A stretch of 64,000 nucleotides of DNA from Clostridiaceae bacterium (GTDB taxonomy: Bacteria > Bacillota > Clostridia > Lachnospirales > Lachnospiraceae): assembly GCA_910575435.1 (NCBI GenBank), contig CAJTGI010000002.1, positions 62,001-126,000 on the forward strand, given 5' to 3'. Every line of letters starts with the position of its first letter. Positions within the stretch are counted from its first letter, which is position 1. The translations under genes and the position numbers were made by a program. Of this stretch, positions 50,500 to 58,534 are shown in pieces. Under the pieces are notes generated by a model. The model made no database searches. It saw nothing but the letters and a program-made list of their open reading frames with translations, and was not told where the DNA came from.

Positions 50500-52677
50500 A
50501 TGGCGATTGTATTTGACGAGGAAAGGCAGGTATTTTCTTTGCACACGGAAAATACCACCTATCAGATGAAGGTGGATGGATATCATTACCTATTGCATTT
50601 GTATTATGGGAAAAAGACAGCCGCATCCATGGATTATATGATTACTTATTTTGACCGAGGCTTTTCTGGCAATCCCTATGATGCTGGGGCAGACCGCACC
50701 TATTCCCTGGATGTGCTGCCCCAGGAGTTTCCGGTGCTGGGTACCGGAGATTATCGCAATGTGGCATGCAAGGTCAGGGAGGAGAATGGCTGTTACGGAT
50801 GTGATCTGCGCTATCGGAGGCATGAAATTCGAGAGGGGAAATACTCTATACCGGGATTGCCCTCTGCCCATTCGTCCAAGGGGCAGACCTTGGAAATCGT
50901 CTTGGGGGATGAGCGGCTTGGCCTGGAGGTTACGCTTTTGTATGGCGTGATGGAAGATTGCGACATGATTGCCCGGAGCGTTCGGGTTGAAAATTGTGGG
51001 AAGGAAAAGGTATATCTGGAAAAGATTTCCAGTGCCTGCTTGGACTTTATCTATGGGCAGTATGACATGCTGACCTTTTATGGAAGACATGCCATGGAGA
51101 GGAATTTCCAGCGGACAAGGGTTTCCCATGGGAGGCAATCTGTTGGCAGCATCAGGGGAAGTTCCAGCCACCAGTATAATCCTTTTGTGATTCTGGCCAG
51201 GCCGGATGCTACGGAGCGTCAGGGGGAGTGTTATGGATTTTCCTTCGTCTATAGTGGAAATTTCTCCGGTGAGGTGGAGATGGATCAGTTTGACCAGACC
51301 CGATTTGTGATGGGGATTTCTCAGGAGCAGTTTTCCTATCCATTGGAGGAGGGAGAGAGTTTCCATGCGCCAGAAGTTCTGCTTTCCTATTCGGCGGAGG
51401 GGCTGGGAAGATTGTCCAATCAGTTCCATCGGTGCGTCAGGGATCATGTCTGCCGAGGAAAATATAAAAACCAGGTGCGGCCGGTGTTGGTGAACAGCTG
51501 GGAGGCATGCTATTTTGATTTTGACGGCGATGCTATTGTGAGGCTGGCAGAGCAGGCGGCAGATTTGGGCATAGAACTGGTGGTGCTTGATGATGGGTGG
51601 TTTGGCCGCAGGAATGATGACAATACTTCTCTGGGAGACTGGCAGGTCAATGAAGAGAAATTAGGCTGTAGTCTGGGGGAGTTGTCCCGGCGCATTCATG
51701 ACCAAGGAGTGGATTTTGGGATTTGGATTGAGCCTGAGATGGTATCCGAAGATAGCGACCTTTACCGGGAGCATCCGGACTGGGCGATGCAGATTCCATG
51801 CAAGGAGCCGGTGAGGGCAAGGAATCAGCTGGTGCTGGATTTCGCTAACCCGGTGGTGGTACAGCATATTTTTGAGAAAATATCTGCCGTTCTCCGTCAG
51901 GGGGAAATCAATTATGTAAAGTGGGATATGAATAGAAACCTTGCCGATGTATTTTCTGCAAATGTGGAAGAGCAGGGAAAGGTGCTGTATGACTACATGC
52001 TGGGAGTTTATCGCCTCCTAGACCAGCTGACTGGGGAATTTCCCGATATTTTGTGGGAAGGCTGTGCCGGGGGCGGGGGAAGATTTGACATGGGCATGCT
52101 GTATTATACGCCCCAGATATGGTGCAGTGACAATACAGATGCCATTGACCGCATCCGCATCCAGTATGGCACGTCCTTCGGCTATCCCTTGTCGGCCATC
52201 GGCTCCCATGTGTCCGCCGTGCCCAACCATCAGACGGGGAGGGTGACGGATATTGCCACCAGGGGCGTGACTGCTATGACAGGCGCATTTGGCTATGAAC
52301 TTGACCTTGGGAAGTTAGGAGAGGATGAGAGAGAGAAAATTAAACAGCAGATTGCATCATACCACAGGCTGGCGCCTCTGATCCAGCAGGGAGATTATTA
52401 TCGTATCAGCAATCCCTATGAGGAGGAATACGGTGCCTGGATGGTGGTAGATCAAGATAAAAGCAACGCTTTGCTTAGCGTGGTGTTGCTAAATATACAT
52501 GGAAATATGCCCGTCATTTATGTGAGGCTGGACGGCCTTGACGAGGAGAGGGAGTACAGGGATGCCGATACGGGAAAGGTGTATTCCGGAGCGGCTCTGA
52601 TGGAGGCGGGCATGCCAATACCTCTGGGTCTTGGAGATTACCAAGCTTTCCAGATTCTGTTTGAAGTGGTGGAGTAG
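50500..52677 (+). CDS. aga: Alpha-galactosidase (GH36)
   Basis: A 725-residue GH36 enzyme that releases galactose from raffinose, melibiose or stachyose. An N-terminal beta-supersandwich (about 1-330) precedes the barrel. The nucleophile is Asp476 in VKWDMNR and the acid/base is Asp544 in CSDNTDAIDR. VVLDDGWFGRR and WEGCAGGGGRFD complete the active site. The length matches the family, and no signal peptide is present, so it is cytoplasmic. It is last in the operon, followed by a strong terminator. Confidence 0.95.
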   Translation: MAIVFDEERQVFSLHTENTTYQMKVDGYHYLLHLYYGKKTAASMDYMITYFDRGFSGNPYDAGADRTYSLDVLPQEFPVLGTGDYRNVACKVREENGCYGCDLRYRRHEIREGKYSIPGLPSAHSSKGQTLEIVLGDERLGLEVTLLYGVMEDCDMIARSVRVENCGKEKVYLEKISSACLDFIYGQYDMLTFYGRHAMERNFQRTRVSHGRQSVGSIRGSSSHQYNPFVILARPDATERQGECYGFSFVYSGNFSGEVEMDQFDQTRFVMGISQEQFSYPLEEGESFHAPEVLLSYSAEGLGRLSNQFHRCVRDHVCRGKYKNQVRPVLVNSWEACYFDFDGDAIVRLAEQAADLGIELVVLDDGWFGRRNDDNTSLGDWQVNEEKLGCSLGELSRRIHDQGVDFGIWIEPEMVSEDSDLYREHPDWAMQIPCKEPVRARNQLVLDFANPVVVQHIFEKISAVLRQGEINYVKWDMNRNLADVFSANVEEQGKVLYDYMLGVYRLLDQLTGEFPDILWEGCAGGGGRFDMGMLYYTPQIWCSDNTDAIDRIRIQYGTSFGYPLSAIGSHVSAVPNHQTGRVTDIATRGVTAMTGAFGYELDLGKLGEDEREKIKQQIASYHRLAPLIQQGDYYRISNPYEEEYGAWMVVDQDKSNALLSVVLLNIHGNMPVIYVRLDGLDEEREYRDADTGKVYSGAALMEAGMPIPLGLGDYQAFQILFEVVE

Positions 52678-52689
52678 GAAGTTCTGAAA

Positions 52690-52719
52690 GGCCCCTGCCG
52701 GCTACAGCCGGCAGGGGCC
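52690..52719 (+). terminator. Terminator of the alpha-galactoside operon
   Basis: GGCCCCTGCCGGC/GCCGGCAGGGGCC is a perfect 13-base stem with a TACA loop. The downstream T-run is weak, but the stem is among the most stable in the window. Confidence 0.8.
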
Positions 52720-52804
52720 AATGTTGTTATTAGGAAGGTACGCTAGATTCTTTTTTGCAGCATTCAAAAAATGATCGAATTTAATCAGCCGTGCATAGTA
52801 GCGG

Positions 52805-53365
52805 TCATTTCCCTCGGTATAATTTCTTGTAGATTTCTTGGAATAGCGCGATGTCTTTTTCCTGGATATCGCAATAGAAACTGTACTTTTCTCCCCCCAC
52901 ATAGACTACGTAGCCTCCGCCAAGATTGGTGAGGAGCAGGTTGTACATCAATCCCTTCTCATCGTGGATGTTCAGGGAAGTCCATGCGCCATTTAGCATG
53001 TCTTTCTCGTCTTTTGGCATGGGAGGCTTGGTCAGCTTGTTTGGCGATAGCCTGGATAGGATGCCTTTCATGTCTTTTAACATTTTTTTGTTAGAAGTAA
53101 AGCGTTCTTTGTCCTGTACGAAACCTGATATTTTCGTGGCCTTGTTATAGTGGAGTTCCTCCATTGTATCAGGCCGGGATACGTCCGTGACTGGCAAGTC
53201 ATTCTCTGCAAGATCGGATGGGGATGGGGTGATCGATGTGGTAGAGATTCTTGCCTCTTTTGGCTTATTTCCGTGAGTCAAATTTTTCTTGGCATATTGA
53301 TAGATTTCTGCTGCCATGCCAATCAGTAGGATGGCGGACAGTGCCAGTAACAACTTTTTGTTCAT
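52805..53365 (-). CDS. Membrane-anchored protein of unknown function
   Basis: A 186-residue protein with one N-terminal membrane segment (MNKKLLLALSAILLIGMAAEI) and a soluble extracellular part. The middle has a Ser/Thr/Pro-rich linker, and the end is a beta-rich domain (MYNLLLTNLGGGYVVYVGGEKYSFYCDI). ATG 53365 follows GAGGATTCAT. It is downstream of the papain-like protease gene on the same strand, 46 bases after it, so the two are likely co-transcribed. It could be an anchor or inhibitor for that protease (inference). Confidence 0.7.
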   Translation of the reverse strand: MNKKLLLALSAILLIGMAAEIYQYAKKNLTHGNKPKEARISTTSITPSPSDLAENDLPVTDVSRPDTMEELHYNKATKISGFVQDKERFTSNKKMLKDMKGILSRLSPNKLTKPPMPKDEKDMLNGAWTSLNIHDEKGLMYNLLLTNLGGGYVVYVGGEKYSFYCDIQEKDIALFQEIYKKLYRGK

Positions 53366-53411
53366 ATGAATCCTCATTTCTGAGCGTTTTGTCGCTTTTT
53401 GTTATTATGCG

Positions 53412-54692
53412 CTACTTACATCGAAGGGTATCGAACCATCTAATAATATCGTCTTTGAAACGAAATACAGTTCTGGGCTTCTTAATATATTCTACGGAGG
53501 CACATTTGTTCAGTGCTGGATCATAGTAGGTAATCTGCTTGACACCGCCGTAGGTGGTATATCCGATGATGACCAAGGAATGTCCATAACTACGGCCGTA
53601 AGCCGATATCAGGACAGGTTTTTGCGCTAGAATATTTTTTTGGACTGTTTCAAAACTAACTTGGCAATGATCTATCTTATAAGTGGCTCCGTATTTCTTC
53701 AATGCCCTTTGCTGGTCTAGGTTGGTTCCTCCTTTGCTGTATTTTATTTTCATCTTGTCAGCGACTTGTCTTGCGGTCAGTGATTTATACTTTGGATAGT
53801 TCAGGTATCTCAGCGTGGTAGCAACGCTTGCCGCCCAGCACGTCTCATCATTTTTATATTGCGGAACCAGGCAGCCAGAAGTGTTCATCCTGACCACGAA
53901 TCCCTTCTTGGTTGAAAAGCCTCGTGCGCCTTGGAGCATATCCTTTTTAAATGCCTCATCCTGTTCTGTTACTGCTGAATAAGAATGCAATATGGCATCG
54001 ATTTTGTTTTTGATAGACAGCCTCTTAAATATTTTCACATTTGCTTTCTCTCTGTCGCTCAATACGTGATTGTCTGACTGTGACGCATCGGTTAGAATTT
54101 TTGCGGCATCATTATTTTCCGCATATAGATTTTCCCCATCCGTGTAAAAGATATAGTCCTCGTTGTTCTGGTAATCCAGTTTATTTAACATGGATGCGTA
54201 ATCTGTGCTGATGCTGGCAGTGTAGCTTCCGCCGCATTCCATGACGTTGAGCATCAGGATGATCTTGCCATGATTTGAGATGGGGTAGTAATAGATGAGA
54301 TCCTGCTTTCCCAAGTTTGCTGCCGAATAGATAATGAATGGCTTTTCGATTTTGACATTGGCATATTTTTCTATTGCTACGCCGAAATTTTGGGGATTCT
54401 TTTTGACTGTCTCAATCAGTGCGGAAGCCCTTTGCCTTGCGCAGTCATCAACTGCTGCCGGAATCAATTCTGACAGTTTTTCAGAGATGTCCTTGGCCTT
54501 CTTTTTTGATGCCAGGTCCATTTCCGTGAGGCCGATATCGTCCAGGATATCCTCCTTTGCCTCTTCCGCTGAAACGGCTTCTGTATTCGAGGGTGAAATG
54601 GCTTGAGATGCTGTCGCATTGCTGGAAATAATGGAGCATGAGACGATTGCCAGAGTTAAGAAATTTAGAAATGTGTTTTTGAATATTCTCAT
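53412..54692 (-). CDS. Secreted papain-like cysteine protease
   Basis: A 426-residue exported protein. A signal peptide (about residues 1-29) is followed by a pro-region of about 250 residues. The C-terminal papain-like domain has the nucleophile Cys in DETCWAASVATTLRYL, the His in YGRSYGHSLVIIGY, and the Asp/Asn partner in YYDPALN. This order fits C39/papain-like or AvrRpt2-type proteases. AAGGAGG precedes the ATG. The pro-region probably keeps it inactive until processed. A co-transcribed membrane protein follows. The substrate is unknown. Confidence 0.82.
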   Translation of the reverse strand: MRIFKNTFLNFLTLAIVSCSIISSNATASQAISPSNTEAVSAEEAKEDILDDIGLTEMDLASKKKAKDISEKLSELIPAAVDDCARQRASALIETVKKNPQNFGVAIEKYANVKIEKPFIIYSAANLGKQDLIYYYPISNHGKIILMLNVMECGGSYTASISTDYASMLNKLDYQNNEDYIFYTDGENLYAENNDAAKILTDASQSDNHVLSDREKANVKIFKRLSIKNKIDAILHSYSAVTEQDEAFKKDMLQGARGFSTKKGFVVRMNTSGCLVPQYKNDETCWAASVATTLRYLNYPKYKSLTARQVADKMKIKYSKGGTNLDQQRALKKYGATYKIDHCQVSFETVQKNILAQKPVLISAYGRSYGHSLVIIGYTTYGGVKQITYYDPALNKCASVEYIKKPRTVFRFKDDIIRWFDTLRCK

Positions 54693-54783
54693 ATTCGGTT
54701 CCTCCTTTGATTATGATTGTTTGAAGATGAGAGCCCGTATACTTGCTTTCTAGATTTAAAGAATTTGTTGCAATTGCATTTTT

Positions 54784-54812
54784 ATTATAGCATATGTTGC
54801 ATATGATAGCAA
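54784..54812 (-). promoter_or_regulatory. Promoter of the papain-like protease operon
   Basis: On the minus strand TTGCTA (54812-54807) and TATAAT (54789-54784) are 17 bases apart. The spacer contains ATATGC twice as a direct repeat, possibly a regulator site. From 54813 to 55066 no gene is seen. Confidence 0.65.
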
Positions 54813-55066
54813 GATATTTTTTGAAATACATAGAATAATTATTTAGATGGTAAGTAAAATATGGGGAGGGATTGTAATTAGATGGAGGTTGCGCCCATGC
54901 AGTATCAATTATTTTCGGGATTTTCTATTTTCTATAAATTCGGCAGACAAGCACAAATATATTTTAAATCATTATAATATCATTAATCTCATTTTACAAA
55001 AGGAAATATCTCATGGGGTAATTTATCGTGAAAATACTATCAGGAGAAATTGGAAAGGAGAACGGA

Positions 55067-55945
55067 ATGAATGATCAGGTGAATTGGAATGAACGGTTTA
55101 AAATTGGAGTGGAAGTTATTGACAAAGCACACCAGAGACTCTTTTCAATCGTGCGCAGACTGATAGCTCTCAGCCAGGATGAAAAGAGCAGCCGATGGGC
55201 TTGCGCTGAGGGAATTAAATATTTTAAATTTTATACGTTGAAACATTTCGCAGAGGAAGAAGCGTATATGCGCTCCATTGGATACGGAGGGTACGAGATG
55301 CATAAGTCCCTGCATGACAATCTGCGAGATATGACGCTCCCGGCCTTAGAAAAGGATATGAAGGCTTCGGACTATTCCCGGGAATCTATCCAGCACTTTC
55401 TGGGAATCTGCATTGGCTGGCTCACAGGGCATATCATGGTGGAAGACCGGGCCATTACGGGCAGGATTGCCAATAAATGGAGCGAGGCAAAGATTGGCAA
55501 AGAAGCGGGCAGGATGGAGGATGTGGTGTCTTGCGTGATGGAGGAGGTTTTTAAATTGCAGACGGAGATTGTCAGCGAGCACTATGCCGGGGAGGATTTT
55601 GGAGAAAGTGTTTATTTCCGAATGTCATATAGGGACAGAGATGGTAAATTGGTGCATGTGTTTCTGGCTTTTGAGGAGTGGCTTCTGATGAGGGCTGTGG
55701 GGGAAATGCTGGGCATGCAGTTTAGCAAGGTGGATCGGATCGTGGTAAATGCTGCCAAGCAGCTTTCCCAGCAGTTGATGAGGCGGATTGGGGCGCATTT
55801 CGGCATGATGCGGGAATATCGGTTTGAAAAGGAGCATATTTTGACGAAGGAGCAGTTTGAAAAGGAATTTGAGGAGGGTTATCCCTATTATAGCCTGTTG
55901 TTTGACACGGGAAAGGGATATTTTGCCTTCTGCACGAAAGTCTAA
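55067..55945 (+). CDS. Hemerythrin-domain fusion protein
   Basis: A 292-residue protein. Residues 1-130 form a bacteriohemerythrin with all diiron ligands in order: His in KAHQRLF, HxxxE in KHFAEEE, HxxxH in MHKSLHDN and HxxxxD in GHIMVED. The last 150 residues are an extra domain with mixed helices and strands (AFEEWLLMRAVGEMLGMQF, VNAAKQLSQQLMRRIG), possibly CheX-like but not confidently assigned. ATG 55067 follows AAAGGAG. In an anaerobe it could sense oxygen or iron and pass the signal through the C-terminal domain (inference). Confidence 0.85.
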   Translation: MNDQVNWNERFKIGVEVIDKAHQRLFSIVRRLIALSQDEKSSRWACAEGIKYFKFYTLKHFAEEEAYMRSIGYGGYEMHKSLHDNLRDMTLPALEKDMKASDYSRESIQHFLGICIGWLTGHIMVEDRAITGRIANKWSEAKIGKEAGRMEDVVSCVMEEVFKLQTEIVSEHYAGEDFGESVYFRMSYRDRDGKLVHVFLAFEEWLLMRAVGEMLGMQFSKVDRIVVNAAKQLSQQLMRRIGAHFGMMREYRFEKEHILTKEQFEKEFEEGYPYYSLLFDTGKGYFAFCTKV

Positions 55946-55976
55946 TCAGAGAAAAGGTAGCTTTAGGAAAAAATGG

Positions 55977-56011
55977 AGGGCTTTCTAATATTGAAAGCCC
56001 TGCCTTGTTGT
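55977..56011 (+). terminator. Terminator after the hemerythrin gene
   Basis: AGGGCTTTC/GAAAGCCCT, a 9-base stem with a seven-base loop, is followed by GCCTTGTTGT. The T-run is short. Confidence 0.6.
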
Positions 56012-56096
56012 GCTATAATACCGTATTAGATTCAATATCGGACGGGCATTCATCAGGAAGGTGAAGCCCTGTTAACGGAAGAAATGGAGGATTGAA

Positions 56097-57731
56097 ATGA
56101 GGAAATACGTAAATTTACTAATGGCAGTTGGAGTTATCTGCCTGTCTGCCCTGATCGGGCAGCCTAGAGGCGCATCGGCGGCTACCTACTACGACACCTG
56201 CAAGGAAGGAACCCAGGCAGACGGCTCGCAGATTATCAAGATTAGCGCCAAAGAAATGAAATCAGGTCAGGAAAGCATGGCCCTCCAAGACGCCTTCTAC
56301 ACGGCTCAGGAAAAAGCTAGGGCAAACAAGAAATACATCATTGTCGTAGAGCCCGGAGAATACAAACTAGATTTCTCTCTTCATATGTACAGATACACCA
56401 CCCTGCATGCAGAGGGAAGTACATTTAACAGAGTAAAATCTTTTGACGGAAACATGCTAAAAGTAGGGGATGTAGGCGAAGCAGGCGACAAGAAAAAAGG
56501 CTACTACTACGACGGCATCACAGTAACTGGGGGCATTTGGAACGGAAATGACACCAAAAAGCCCATCTACCGCGCCGCCCACTGCAAAAACCTCACCATC
56601 CAGAACGCAACCTTCAAATCCTGCGTCAACACCCACCTCATGGAAGTAGCCGCGCTAGATGGATTCACTGTGAGAAACTGCACCTTCCAGGATGGAAAAA
56701 GGTCAGGCGGCAGCAAAAGCAGCTATGCAAACGAAGCCATCCAGATAGACATCACCGAAAAAAAGCACTTCAACGCCGTAGCAAGCGAAGTCATCACCTC
56801 CCGCAACATCACCATTGAAAACAACACCTTCAAAAACGTGCTGCGGGGCGTAGGCGCCCACACCGCCTGGGTCGGACTGCCCATCACCGGCGTAAGAATC
56901 ACTGGCAACACCTTCGAAAACATTCCCAGCGTCGCCATAGAATGCCTGCACTTCCAGGACTGCCTGGTAGAAAACAACACCCTGAAAAAATGCGGTCGGG
57001 GCATTTCTGTATTCAGCATCCATGAAAACGCCAACGGTATGTACAACGGCAAGAAAAGCGCACCGAAGACCCTGAACGCCAAAACCATCCTGCGGAACAA
57101 CAAAATCCAGGTACAAAACACAGGCGAAACAGTATCCTCTGGCATCGCAGTCCAAGGAGCAAAACTCAAAAAAGACACCAAGGGAGACGGAGAAAAAATC
57201 GCAAAAGGAAACTACATGGTATCCAACGTGCAGATTTATAACAACACCATCACCACAAAAGCCATGGGAATCATCCTGCGCGATGCCAAGAAGATCACCA
57301 TAAAAAACAACACTGTCACAGCCAACGGAAAAGGAGAAAACTACGGTATCCTGGCAACGGACGAATCCGAAGGCATCAACATCCAGGGAAACACCGTCAC
57401 TGCGGCAAAGGTAGGCGGCATCACCGCCAGAAATGCCAAAAATGTAAAAATCCTTAAAAACACCGTTACCGTCAAAACCGCCGGGACAAAATACGGCATC
57501 ATGTCGGCAGACGGCTCCGCCAACATCAAAATCGGCAGCAACACTGTAAATGCCAAGGGAACGGGAATCCTAATCCGGCGCACCAGAAAGGCCAGCGTCT
57601 ACAGCAACAAGATTACCGGGGCCAACGCAAAGAATCAGTACGGCATCCTGATCTCCAAGGATTCTAAGAAGGTGACGGCGAAGAAGAATGTCATCAAGAA
57701 ATATAAGAAGAAAATATTGAAGCGAAAGTAA
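56097..57731 (+). CDS. Secreted right-handed beta-helix protein
   Basis: A 544-residue exported protein. The signal peptide ends near ASA-ATY. The body is built of beta-helix coils with repeated N-N-T or N-x-T/V steps (ITIENNTFKN, VRITGNTFEN, VQIYNNTITT, ITIKNNTVTA, INIQGNTVTA), as in pectate-lyase-like or glycan-binding NosD-type proteins. The C-terminus is Lys-rich (KKYKKKILKRK). No lyase-type catalytic residues can be assigned. Codon use is sharply unlike the neighbours: AAC, ATC, ACC and GAA dominate and the strand is C-rich rather than G-rich, which suggests recent transfer or special expression. A strong terminator follows. Confidence 0.85.
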   Translation: MRKYVNLLMAVGVICLSALIGQPRGASAATYYDTCKEGTQADGSQIIKISAKEMKSGQESMALQDAFYTAQEKARANKKYIIVVEPGEYKLDFSLHMYRYTTLHAEGSTFNRVKSFDGNMLKVGDVGEAGDKKKGYYYDGITVTGGIWNGNDTKKPIYRAAHCKNLTIQNATFKSCVNTHLMEVAALDGFTVRNCTFQDGKRSGGSKSSYANEAIQIDITEKKHFNAVASEVITSRNITIENNTFKNVLRGVGAHTAWVGLPITGVRITGNTFENIPSVAIECLHFQDCLVENNTLKKCGRGISVFSIHENANGMYNGKKSAPKTLNAKTILRNNKIQVQNTGETVSSGIAVQGAKLKKDTKGDGEKIAKGNYMVSNVQIYNNTITTKAMGIILRDAKKITIKNNTVTANGKGENYGILATDESEGINIQGNTVTAAKVGGITARNAKNVKILKNTVTVKTAGTKYGIMSADGSANIKIGSNTVNAKGTGILIRRTRKASVYSNKITGANAKNQYGILISKDSKKVTAKKNVIKKYKKKILKRK

Positions 57732-57745
57732 GCAGGATATAAGCG

Positions 57746-57781
57746 CGCCCCCGAAACGGAATGTCTCGGGGGCGTTTTTTT
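57746..57781 (+). terminator. Terminator after the beta-helix gene
   Basis: CGCCCCCGA/TCGGGGGCG with an 11-base loop is followed by TTTTTTT. Confidence 0.92.
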
Positions 57782-57787
57782 GCAAAC

Positions 57788-57820
57788 CGTAATAAGATTG
57801 TAAGAAGAGGGTGCTATACT
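57788..57820 (+). promoter_or_regulatory. Promoter region with direct repeats, ABC module 2
   Basis: CGTAATAAGAT and TGTAAGAAGAG are tandem 11-base imperfect repeats (57788-57809), the spacing typical of OmpR-family binding, followed by TATACT (57815-57820). The linked regulator at 61074 may bind here and activate the operon; this is inference. Confidence 0.45.
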
Positions 57821-57853
57821 CATGTGCAATGACATGATAAAGGAGAGATTTTT

Positions 57854-58534
57854 ATGAGCATTGTAGAGTCAGAAAATTTATGCAAAACATACGGTTCCGG
57901 GGAGGGCGAGGTGAAGGCGCTGGACCATGTGTCTGTCCAGATAGAGGATGGTGCCTTTGTTGCCATTATCGGCACTTCGGGCAGCGGAAAGTCCACCCTC
58001 CTGAATATGCTGGGAGGACTTGACCGACCGGATTTGGGCGAGGTGACGGTGGCTGGCAAGAAGATTTTTTCTATGAATGATGAGCAGCTTACGATTTTTC
58101 GCAGGAGAAATATTGGATTTGTCTTTCAGAATTATAATCTGGTGCCTATTCTCAATGTGTATGAGAATATCGTGCTTCCCATTGAGTTGGATGGTTCGGA
58201 AATTGATAGGAAATATGTGGATCACATTATCGCCACGCTGGGCTTGGAAAAGAAATTGACGGCCATGCCGAACCAGCTGTCTGGCGGGCAGCAGCAGCGG
58301 GTTGCCATTGCCAGGGCTCTGGCATCCAAGCCGGCCATTATCCTGGCGGATGAGCCTACGGGCAATCTTGACAGCAAGACTGGCATGGATGTGATTTCCC
58401 TGCTGAAAGTGACCAGCCGGGAATTTCATCAGACCATCGTGATGATTACCCACAACGAAGAAATTGCCCTGATGGCGGATGAGATGATCCGCATCGAAGA
58501 TGGCAGGGTGGAGGCAGGTGATCAGCCATGCTAA
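57854..58534 (+). CDS. ABC transporter ATP-binding protein (BceA/MacB type)
   Basis: A 226-residue ATPase. Walker A is GTSGSGKST, the Q-loop lies in FQNYNLV, the signature is LSGGQQQR, Walker B is [12 protein letters not shown] and the switch His is in MITHNEE. AAAGGAGAG precedes the ATG. It overlaps the large permease gene by seven bases and belongs to a four-gene module with its own two-component system, of the kind that responds to cell-wall-active peptides. Confidence 0.94.
   Translation: MSIVESENLCKTYGSGEGEVKALDHVSVQIEDGAFVAIIGTSGSGKSTLLNMLGGLDRPDLGEVTVAGKKIFSMNDEQLTIFRRRNIGFVFQNYNLVPILNVYENIVLPIELDGSEIDRKYVDHIIATLGLEKKLTAMPNQLSGGQQQRVAIARALASKPAIILADEPTGNLDSKTGMDVISLLKVTSREFHQTIVMITHNEEIALMADEMIRIEDGRVEAGDQPC

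Noticed and set aside
57200-57731. Short regular repeats in the beta-helix gene considered as a CRISPR-like array
   Set aside because: They are in frame, encode beta-helix coils and have no constant repeat/spacer lengths.
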